Assembly: GCA_019119975.1 (NCBI GenBank)
Contig: DWVZ01000096.1
Location: forward strand, 1 to 33,319
Direction of reading: 5' to 3'
Origin: Candidatus Blautia merdavium
Lineage (GTDB): Bacteria; Bacillota; Clostridia; Lachnospirales; Lachnospiraceae
DNA: 33,319 bases
The notes beneath the pieces were generated by a model, which saw nothing but the letters and a program-made list of their open reading frames with translations, had not been told where the DNA came from and did no database searches. Made by a program: the position numbers and the translations under genes. Shown one piece after another: positions 15,311-20,596 of the stretch (positions within the stretch are counted from its first letter, which is position 1; each line of letters begins with the position of its first letter).

Positions 15311-15943
15311 TCAGGACTTCTTTTTTCCATCTTTTTTGCTGTCCTTGGGATTTTCAGGTTTTGGCATTTGGTCGATCAGGTTTTCAATCACCTGCTTTTT
15401 TACATATACGTCAAAGCTGAGCATACAGATGAAAGCAAATTGCCTGAGAAATTCTTTCTCCGTTTCTTCAGCCTGGGAAAAGGCATCACATGCCTGACTG
15501 AATTTTTTGGTAATATCTTTTTTTAAAGGTTCGATCTGCTCCAGCTCCAGATGAATGATTTCCCGATAGATATCGGTCAGGGAAATGCTGCCTTCTCCGG
15601 AAAAGAATCGTTCCGCAATGGGATCCAGAAGAGTCTGGATATCATTGATGGAAAGAAGATTCTTAAAATAATAGATAAAAGTCAGCATAAGAATGTGCTC
15701 TTTGGAGTATTTTTTCTTTACAGGAGCAGGCAGCAGATGGTTCTTAGCATAATTATTGATCATGGTCTTGGTAAGAACCTTGTCTTCCTCATAGCGCTTG
15801 GAAGAAGCCATGTGGCTTTCCATAAAAGTCGTGACCTGGTCCATATATAAATCAATGCCGGGGATGTCCTCCGGCTTAATATAATCAATGCGGGATATAC
15901 TGGATAGGATACTGTTTAGAATATCTTTTGTGTCTATAGTCAT
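15311..15943 (-). CDS. DUF1836 domain protein, putative regulator
   Basis: I place the start at 15943 (MTIDTKDILNSILSSISRID), because AGAGGTGATGAA lies just upstream and the ORF-track extension to 16015 covers the promoter. This gives 210 residues. The DUF1836 core is clear: KVLTKTMINNYAKNHLLPAPVKKKYSKEHILMLTFIYYFKNLLSINDIQTLL. This resembles a MerR-like helix-turn-helix in which KTMINNYAKNHLLPAP is the recognition region, so a DNA-binding role is likely. The C-terminus is Lys/Asp-rich (PKDSKKDGKKKS). A perfect dyad in its own promoter suggests control by itself or a related repressor. Confidence 0.88.
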   Translation of the reverse strand: MTIDTKDILNSILSSISRIDYIKPEDIPGIDLYMDQVTTFMESHMASSKRYEEDKVLTKTMINNYAKNHLLPAPVKKKYSKEHILMLTFIYYFKNLLSINDIQTLLDPIAERFFSGEGSISLTDIYREIIHLELEQIEPLKKDITKKFSQACDAFSQAEETEKEFLRQFAFICMLSFDVYVKKQVIENLIDQMPKPENPKDSKKDGKKKS

Positions 15944-15962
15944 TTCATCACCTCTATGCCTT

Positions 15963-15991
15963 ATTATATAGTTTTGAAAACTATTTGTAAA
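15963..15991 (-). promoter_or_regulatory. DUF1836 promoter with a perfect dyad between -35 and -10
   Basis: Minus-strand TTTACA (15991-15986), 17-base spacer, TATAAT (15968-15963). A perfect 8-base inverted repeat ATAGTTTT-C-AAAACTAT (15968-15984) fills the spacer, so a bound protein would exclude RNA polymerase. Confidence 0.75.
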
Positions 15992-16024
15992 GAGGGAAAT
16001 TCGTTTAATTACCATATGGCGGAA

Positions 16025-16047
16025 AAACCCAGTAAATATAAGGGTTT
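16025..16047. other. Candidate attachment-site core
   Basis: Inverted repeat AAACCC/GGGTTT around the 11-base AGTAAATATAA, in the short gap between DUF1836 and the 3' end of the integrase pseudogene. Tyrosine-recombinase crossover cores often have such an AT-rich centre and GC-containing arms. A direct repeat TGGCGGAA (16017-16024 and 16069-16076) brackets it. I found no second copy elsewhere in the window. Confidence 0.3.
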
Positions 16048-16094
16048 CAGCCGTTTTTAAATGCTTTTTGGCGGAACGGGAATGGTGAAAAAAA

Positions 16095-16137
16095 TCCCCT
16101 TTTTGCCCCCTTTTGTCCCCTTTTTGTCCCCTTAAAT
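16095..16137. repeat. Tandem 10-11 bp repeats at the integrase 3' end
   Basis: Four near-identical units: TCCCCTTTTTG, CCCCCTTTTG, TCCCCTTTTTG and TCCCCTTAAA, one per helical turn, running into the integrase stop codon. The position and helical phasing suggest arm-type binding sites for the integrase or its accessory protein. Confidence 0.55.
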
Positions 16138-17106
16138 TATGAGACGGATAGAGTCTATTTTTTCCTCTTCCTGGCGCTTTAATTCGCTGGTCATATGCAG
16201 ATAGATCTGGCGCGTGATCTGGCTATCCTCGTGCCCCAGGCGGCGGGATATGGAGTCTACACTCATACCCTTTGCCAGCAGCAGGGAAGCGTGGGTATGC
16301 CGGAGCATATGCGGAGTGACCTCAAACCCAAGGACTTCCAGAGATGTTTTTTTAAGAACATCTTTATAAACAAGATAAGATATATAATCTCCTCTGGTAT
16401 TGGAAAGGAAAAGCTCTGTTCGGTAGCCCCTGAAGAGAGCTTCCTGTTTTGTATACAGAAAAATTTCTGAACATACTTTTGCAAGCTCTGGCTGTATATG
16501 GATATCCCGGATTGATGATCCAGTCTTTGGGGGACCTATTTCTTTGGATGCGGGGAAAATCGTTTTGTTTATGCGGATGACCTGATCTTTCAGATCAACG
16601 TCTTGCGCATTCAGGGCGATGGCTTCACCAATTCGCAAGCCAGATAAAGACAAGAAACGAGTTAAAAGCTCCCATTCCCCAGCGAAAAATGGTAATAATC
16701 CGGGAACGCAGATTATTCAGATAGCCTCCGCCTTTTCCAGTCCGTGCAAGAGATTCCCTAAGGTAGTTCGCTGTGATCCTATCCACCCGAATATCTTTCC
16801 CAATAACACGCAGAACCGTGTTGCACTGATAAAAAACAGAGTTATAGGTAGAGGGTTTCAAAACCATTTTTTGGGATGCTAAGTATTTGGAAATCAGATC
16901 GTTTACAGAGATGGCAGATATCTCAGGGGGAGCGGTCTGACGTTCTTCGATCATACGCATCAGTGTCTCTGCAGCAATCTTTTTAGCAGCAGCAGTCTTT
17001 TTATCAAGGGTGACAGATACACGCTTCTGCTTGCCAGTCATATAATCTTCGTACTGTTCCACATATTTAAATTTCCCGTTTTTTTTGTTTTTCGATCCAC
17101 ATTCAT
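16132..17106 (-). pseudogene. Tyrosine recombinase/integrase, broken
   Basis: Two ORF-track entries (17062-16625 and 16653-16132) are pieces of one phage/ICE-type integrase. The N-terminal part has the AP2-like KQKRVSVTLDKKTAAAKKIAAETL and the core-binding domain (SVNDLISKYLASQ...YNSVFYQCNTVLRVIGKD). The C-terminal part keeps the catalytic domain: LSGLRIGEA (Arg), HMLRHTHASLL (HxxR) and RQIYLHMT (Tyr). Three lesions are visible. (1) The natural start is ATG 17106 behind AAAGGAGG, but it is out of frame with the body across an A8 run; nine A's would restore it. (2) At about 16680 the frame shifts between IFRWG and EWELLTRFLSLSGLRIGE. (3) The 35-40 residues normally linking these blocks are absent, so there is a deletion. 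The homopolymer shift alone could be a sequencing error; the deletion is not. Confidence 0.88.
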
Positions 17107-17281
17107 ATCATCCTCCTTTTAAAGATTGCAAAAATAGGTACAAAAATAACAGCCAGCAAAGAACAAGTGTTCCGCTTGCGATGGCTGCCCGAAGATGATA
17201 CAATATATCCTGAATTTGGGGTATCGTTCTTCGGAGCGTTACTTGCCGTCCTGGTGTTGGCGCACCGGGGCGGTTTTAAAT
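17107..17281. other. Hairpin-rich segment between integrase and toxin-antitoxin locus
   Basis: No gene is assigned. Structures seen: minus-strand CAGCCA...TGGCTG followed by TTATTTTT (about 17147-17190), like a terminator; CGAAGATGATAC paired with GTATCGTTCTTCG (about 17190-17233); and plus-strand CCGTCCTGGTG/CACCGGGGCGG followed by TTTT (about 17248-17279), an 11-pair stem with wobbles. A plus-strand frame without ATG is open across it and ends ...FFGALLAVLVLAHRGGF, possibly a remnant of a small membrane protein. Confidence 0.35.
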
Positions 17282-17310
17282 TTGACAAATAAATATGTTT
17301 GACATATAAT
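17282..17310 (+). promoter_or_regulatory. Perfect consensus promoter of the antitoxin RNA
   Basis: TTGACA (17282-17287), 17-base spacer, TATAAT (17305-17310), identical to the sigma-A consensus at both hexamers and the ideal spacing. The predicted start is near 17317. The nearby TTTGACA-TATAATATACTTA sequence recurs in inverted orientation at the toxin promoter. Confidence 0.85.
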
Positions 17311-17316
17311 ATACTT

Positions 17317-17411
17317 AACAGGACAGCCGGAAGGTGAGTGCACGTCACCCGTCCCGGCGAAAGATTAGCAAAAATAGTCGTCAGCTTACCAGGGCAGGAC
17401 GGCTATTTTTT
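17317..17411 (+). ncRNA. Candidate type I antitoxin RNA (RNA II-like), about 95 nt
   Basis: Transcribed from the consensus promoter toward the toxin gene. It can fold into a 5' hairpin with outer stem GCCGG/CCGGC (17326-17330, 17354-17358) and inner stem GGTGA/TCACC (17333-17337, 17345-17349) presenting the loop GTGCACG. It ends in the shared terminator. Bases 17333-17350 match plus-strand 17519-17535 at about 14 of 18 positions, including GCACGTC, so the RNA is complementary to the toxin leader near the site that masks the ribosome site. It also overlaps the toxin 3' end. Both contacts are known from Fst/par-type modules. Its existence is predicted from sequence only. Confidence 0.65.
17371..17409. 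terminator. Bidirectional terminator shared by toxin and antitoxin
   Basis: Arms AAAATAGTCGTC (17371-17382) and GACGGCTATTTT (17398-17409) pair over 12 bases with one wobble. The plus strand continues in TTTTTT and the minus strand in TTTTTGC, so convergent transcripts both end here and share this sequence at their 3' ends. Confidence 0.8.
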
Positions 17412-17486
17412 ATGGGCATAAGTTAGAATTGCAACTATTAACAACGCAGTTGTTAAAATAATCTGAAATTCTTCATATGTACTCAT
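17403..17486 (-). CDS. Small hydrophobic type I toxin (holin-like toxin family)
   Basis: A 27-codon gene too short for the ORF track. The product begins MSTYEEFQIILTT, has one membrane helix (IILTTALLIVAILTY) and a charged HKK tail. That is the pattern of the 'putative holin-like toxin' peptides of Firmicutes and broadly of Fst/TxpA-type type I toxins, which insert in the cell's own membrane. The ribosome site AAGGGGGTGGTGATT is very strong, as in those toxins. It can be masked by CCACCCTT in the leader (plus-strand 17516-17523). The stop codon lies in the 5' arm of the shared terminator. The neighbouring plus-strand small RNA is the likely antitoxin. It sits next to an integrase relic, so it probably arrived with that element. 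Confidence 0.78.
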   Translation of the reverse strand: MSTYEEFQIILTTALLIVAILTYAHKK

Positions 17487-17565
17487 AATCACCACCCCCT
17501 TCCACAGGATTCAGAAAGGGTGGGAGCACGTCCCCGGCTGCCCGGGTAAGTATATTATTGTCAAA
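17487..17565 (-). promoter_or_regulatory. Toxin promoter and self-masking leader
   Basis: On the minus strand TTTGACAATAATATACTTA (17565-17547) contains a good -10 (TAATAT, 17557-17552) but a weak -35, so the toxin promoter should be weaker than the antitoxin's. The leader then reads CAGCCGG, as the antitoxin RNA does. CCACCCTT (17523-17516) can pair with the ribosome site AAGGGGGTGG (17501-17492) with a two-base bulge, which would hold translation low until processing or unfolding. Confidence 0.6.
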
Positions 17566-17733
17566 GAAAAATAATTATTTTTTCAGAAATGAAACATTCA
17601 GTCACATCTGTTTATAGTTTAATTCTATCCTGAAGTTTTCAAAAAGTAAATTAAGACTTTAAGAAATTTAAAATTTATTTTTGATAAAACCAGCACGGAC
17701 GGATAATTCCGCGAAAATGTATCATTTACTGCT

Positions 17734-17779
17734 AAAAATAGCCGTTCCTGAACTTTTTAACAAGTGCAGAACGGCTATT
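17734..17779 (-). terminator. Terminator of the NCS2 permease gene
   Basis: Eleven-base stem AATAGCCGTTC/GAACGGCTATT; on the minus strand it is followed by TTTTAGC, 22 bases past the stop codon. The interval 17566-17733 is AT-rich and shows no gene. Confidence 0.8.
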
Positions 17780-17800
17780 GAGTTCACGCTGTGCGATTCA

Positions 17801-19144
17801 TTACTTCTTTTCTTCCTTCGGCAGGACCAGATTCAAAAGGATCGCCATAATCGTTGCCATGACTACAGGTGATTTTCCGAAGATCATAGTCACCCATTCC
17901 GGGAAGTTTGCCAGCGCCGCAGGAGCCTGTGTGATCCCCATGCCCAGAGCAACAGAAAGTCCTACAATGGAAGTGTTGCGGTAATTCATCTCCTGCCTCA
18001 GGATCAGCTTGATCCCAGTCATAGCGATCGAAGCAAATACAGAAATGGTAGCGCCGCCTAAGACGCACTGCGGAATGGTATTCAGCAGCGCAGAAAACTT
18101 CGGAACAAAGCCTGCGATCATCAGGATCACAGCAGCAAGCCCCAGGACACAGCGGTTGACTACCTTTGTCGTGGTCACGATGCCTACATTCTGGCTGTAA
18201 GTAGCAGTCGGCAGACCGCCGAAAACAGCGCCGATGATGTTGCTGATACCGTACATCATAATGCCGCCCTGAAGTTCTCTGTTTTTCGGCTCACGGTTCA
18301 TACTTCCCACTGTAGTAGCGGAGAAGTCGCCGATCGCCTGAATGGAATTGATGCCAAAGAGCACACCGATGGCAATGCAGGCAGAAGGTTCAAATTTCAC
18401 AGAAAAATGAAGAGGCTTAGGAAGCTGAAAATATCCGGCAGAAGCCACGTCGCCGAAATTTACCATGCCGAAACATGCTGCAAGAGCATAGCCTGCAATA
18501 ATACCGATCAGGATAGATGCCAGCTTTACGGTGCCTTTGGTAAAGTGGTTCAGCACCGTTACTACTGCAAGGGTAAAAAATGCCACAAGCCAATTCTGCC
18601 AGGAACCGTATTCCGGATTGGATGTTCCCCCTGCCATATAATTGATCGCAGTAGGGTACAGGGAAAGACCGATAGTAAATACAACCGTTCCCGTGACGAT
18701 CGGCGGAAACAGGACACGGATTTTGCGCACCGCAATGCCTACAATGAGAGCCACGATACCGCCTACGATCTGCGCGCCCAGTATGGTAGCAATGTCAAAA
18801 GATTCTGCGATCGCCTGCATGCTGGGCACATAGGCAAAACTGATGCCCATGATCACAGGCAGAGCAGAACCCAGCTGGAATTTTTCCGTTTTAATAAATG
18901 GAAACAGCTGCAGGAGCGTGCTGATGGCAGAGACGAACAGGGCTGCCTGGATCAGGATGATCCTGTCGGTCTCGTTAATGCCGGCAGCAGATGAAACAAT
19001 GATAGCCGGAGTGACACAGCCCACGATCATTGCCACAACATGCTGCAGGGCGAGGGGAAGCGACTGGGAAAAGCTGGGAACGCCGTCCAGCTCAAAAATG
19101 GACGCTTTTTTCGCCGGAGCTTTTGATGTACTTGAATTGAACAT
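17801..19144 (-). CDS. NCS2 family nucleobase (xanthine/uracil/urate-type) permease
   Basis: 447-residue integral membrane transporter of the nucleobase-ascorbate (NCS2) family, importing a purine or pyrimidine base with protons or sodium. It has many hydrophobic helices. The N-terminus LPLALQHVVAMIVGCVTPAIIV carries the helix-1 QH pair. Helix 8 contains IQAIGDFSATT, and the NAT signature reads YSQNVGIVTTTK at about residue 320. The sequence between is close to the xanthine/urate branch, but the exact base cannot be called. No purine riboswitch was found in its leader. It is monocistronic, with its own terminator, and divergent from the YcxB-like gene. An AGGAGGAAAT ribosome site precedes the ATG. 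Confidence 0.92.
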   Translation of the reverse strand: MFNSSTSKAPAKKASIFELDGVPSFSQSLPLALQHVVAMIVGCVTPAIIVSSAAGINETDRIILIQAALFVSAISTLLQLFPFIKTEKFQLGSALPVIMGISFAYVPSMQAIAESFDIATILGAQIVGGIVALIVGIAVRKIRVLFPPIVTGTVVFTIGLSLYPTAINYMAGGTSNPEYGSWQNWLVAFFTLAVVTVLNHFTKGTVKLASILIGIIAGYALAACFGMVNFGDVASAGYFQLPKPLHFSVKFEPSACIAIGVLFGINSIQAIGDFSATTVGSMNREPKNRELQGGIMMYGISNIIGAVFGGLPTATYSQNVGIVTTTKVVNRCVLGLAAVILMIAGFVPKFSALLNTIPQCVLGGATISVFASIAMTGIKLILRQEMNYRNTSIVGLSVALGMGITQAPAALANFPEWVTMIFGKSPVVMATIMAILLNLVLPKEEKK

Positions 19145-19346
19145 AATTTCCTCCTGATTTATGATTCGTTTTTTTCATGTTTTACTTTACACAATAAACC
19201 ATAGTTCTGTAAAGAGTTATAGGACAGAAATTTACACAGACTTTAAAATTTCGGCAGTCTTACTTGGGTTCCGGCTGGACGAGAGCCGGGTTTTGTAGTA
19301 ATCTTGTAGAAAAGAAAGAATAAAACGACACGGGAGAGAAGGCAAA
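19145..19346. promoter_or_regulatory. Divergent intergenic region with a dyad and a terminator-like hairpin
   Basis: Contains the inverted repeat CTTTACA/TGTAAAG (19185-19191 and 19208-19214), which offers TTTACA elements in both directions and may be an operator. Further right is a plus-strand hairpin CCGGCT/AGCCGG (about 19274-19292) followed by GTTTT. No plus-strand gene lies upstream of the hairpin, so it could be an attenuator in the leader of the YcxB-like gene. I could not pick a single convincing promoter. Confidence 0.4.
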
Positions 19347-19844
19347 ATGAAAAGAAAGAACAGAACCCGCACAGAAGTGCTTCTGGATATTAAAACACAG
19401 GCAGATGTCAAAAAGATCTTAAAAACCTACAAAGGTGCGGCAGAGATCTGCATCCGGTATTTCGGTCTGGGCGCAGGTGTGTGCTCCCTGCTTTACGGCG
19501 CAGTCCACAGACCTTTTGAACGTCTGGCAGTGGAACTGGGAATTCTTCTCCTTGCAGCAGGCATCCTCATTCCGCTGGCACTGGCGGTCCGTTCAGAAAA
19601 AGCATTGAAAAAACAATTAGGCTCCGACTGCATGGAACTGGAATATAAATATTACGAAGACTTCATGGAAATCTATTCCAGATTCCGCAAAACAGTAAAA
19701 CTGAGCAGAATCGAGTATGACGAGATTGTCAAAATGAAAAAGAAATCCTTTGGCATTGCAGTACAGTTGAAAAATAAGGGCACTTATTACATGTTCTTAA
19801 ATGAAGAACAGCAAAAACAGGCGTGGAATATTATGAATCCCTAA
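19347..19844 (+). CDS. YcxB-like membrane protein
   Basis: 165-residue protein with a Lys/Arg-rich cytoplasmic start, two adjacent transmembrane helices (about 34-54, IRYFGLGAGVCSLLYGAV; and 61-82, VELGILLLAAGILIPLALAV) and a cytoplasmic C-terminal domain. That domain (YYEDFMEIYSRFRKTVKLSRIEYDEIVKMKKK..GTYYMFLNEEQ) matches the pattern of the YcxB-like family, whose function is unknown. A GGAGAGAAGG ribosome site precedes the ATG. It is followed by an A/T-rich tail and then the promoter of the XRE gene, so it is probably a single-gene unit. Confidence 0.75.
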   Translation: MKRKNRTRTEVLLDIKTQADVKKILKTYKGAAEICIRYFGLGAGVCSLLYGAVHRPFERLAVELGILLLAAGILIPLALAVRSEKALKKQLGSDCMELEYKYYEDFMEIYSRFRKTVKLSRIEYDEIVKMKKKSFGIAVQLKNKGTYYMFLNEEQQKQAWNIMNP

Positions 19845-19904
19845 AAAAAGAAAAAAATTTTTCTGATATTTAAATTAAGAATAGAAATTCTGTTTGTACT
19901 CCAT

Positions 19905-19933
19905 TTATCAGATGCAGGAATTATGCATATAAT
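19905..19933 (+). promoter_or_regulatory. Promoter of the XRE regulator gene
   Basis: TTATCA (19905-19910), 17-base spacer, TATAAT (19928-19933). The predicted start near 19940 leaves a leader of about 23 bases containing the ACAGGAGA ribosome site. Confidence 0.6.
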
Positions 19934-19962
19934 AACAAAAAACTGACAGGAGACAACACAGT

Positions 19963-20307
19963 ATGGATTATTCAGGATTGGGGAAAAGGATTCGGACAAT
20001 TCGTATAAGCAGAAAAATGACGCAGCAGATGTTGGGCGAGGAGACGGATTATTCGGTGCAGCATATCAGCCATGTGGAAACCGGAAAGACCAAGCTCAGC
20101 GTGGAATGCCTGTTTGACATTGCCAATGCGCTCAACGTTTCTTTAGACGAGCTGGCGTGCGGTTACGTAAATTCTGCGTCCGTTGTCCTGGACAGTGAAC
20201 TGAAAGCCATACTGGATGATTGTACGCCTCAGGAGAAAGAGGTCATCCTGGATACTGTGAAAACCTTAAAAAGAAGCTTAAAAAAGAACAGCAGCCGAAG
20301 CTTATAG
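19963..20307 (+). CDS. XRE-family helix-turn-helix regulator
   Basis: 114-residue DNA-binding protein. The Cro/C1-type helix-turn-helix covers residues about 6-60: LGKRIRTIRISRKMTQQMLGEETDYSVQHISHVETGKTKLSVECLFDIANALNVSLDEL. The recognition helix is YSVQHISHVETG. A short C-terminal helical region (ELKAILDDCTPQEKEVILDTVKTLKRSL) probably dimerises. No partner toxin or peptidase gene adjoins it, so its target is not evident. The stop codon falls in the loop of its own terminator. Confidence 0.9.
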   Translation: MDYSGLGKRIRTIRISRKMTQQMLGEETDYSVQHISHVETGKTKLSVECLFDIANALNVSLDELACGYVNSASVVLDSELKAILDDCTPQEKEVILDTVKTLKRSLKKNSSRSL

Positions 20308-20324
20308 CAGCACGGCTGCTTTTT
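20290..20324 (+). terminator. Terminator of the XRE regulator gene
   Basis: Eight-base stem AGCAGCCG/CGGCTGCT followed by TTTTC, with the gene's TAG in the loop. Confidence 0.8.
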
Positions 20325-20417
20325 CTTTGGGACGCTTCGCTGCGGCGCAAACTTTATATCCGGGCATAGTGCACAACAGGAGAAGCTTTCAAAACGGAAA
20401 TTTCTCTTTGGTTTTCT

Positions 20418-20446
20418 TTTACACAGAAGCAGTTGTAAGGTATAAT
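20418..20446 (+). promoter_or_regulatory. Promoter of the DUF362 gene
   Basis: TTTACA (20418-20423), 17-base spacer, perfect TATAAT (20441-20446). The predicted leader of about 144 bases before the ATG at 20597 contains the direct repeat described next. Confidence 0.7.
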
Positions 20447-20450
20447 GTAA

Positions 20451-20566
20451 ACACTTAATGAGCACAAGCCAAAGGCGCCGTGGGAATTTAGTGAGAACAT
20501 ATGCCTGGACACTTAGCAAACGCAAGCCAAAGGCGCAGCATGGGGTCAGTGACTTGGCATAATGAA
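20451..20566 (+). repeat. Two-copy direct repeat (58 bp period) in the DUF362 leader
   Basis: Copies begin at 20451 and 20509. Each has ACACTTA, then CAAGCCAAAGGCGC (identical over 14 bases), a TGGG/TGGGG block and AGTGA. The GCCAAAGGC core can form a small hairpin. The arrangement resembles short interspersed repeats common between genes in Lachnospiraceae, but that comparison is from memory. Both copies lie downstream of the promoter and so are transcribed. Confidence 0.6.
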
Positions 20567-20596
20567 TGGGCACAGAACGATTTGGGAGGTTGGAAA

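Noticed and set aside
15944-16015. N-terminal extension of the DUF1836 protein
   Set aside because: The extension spans the -35, the dyad and the -10; the ATG at 15943 has AGAGGTGAT upstream and begins the conserved sequence.
16095-16137. CRISPR-like array
   Set aside because: Units are 10-11 bp with no unique spacers; simple tandem repeats.
16132-16653. Two separate functional recombinases
   Set aside because: The pieces carry complementary N- and C-terminal domains of one integrase in adjoining frames; the second has only a TTG start inside the first.
17103-17348. 81-codon minus-strand ORF upstream of the integrase
   Set aside because: It covers hairpins, the antitoxin promoter and the integrase ribosome site, has no ribosome site of its own and no recognisable pattern.
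17734-17779. Second toxin-antitoxin terminator
   Set aside because: It shares AAAATAGCCGT with the module's terminator, but no small frame or promoter accompanies it, and its T-run and position fit the NCS2 permease transcript.
20501-20596. N-terminal extension of the DUF362 protein
   Set aside because: It translates the repeat region; the ATG at 20597 has TGGGAGG and starts where the family similarity starts.
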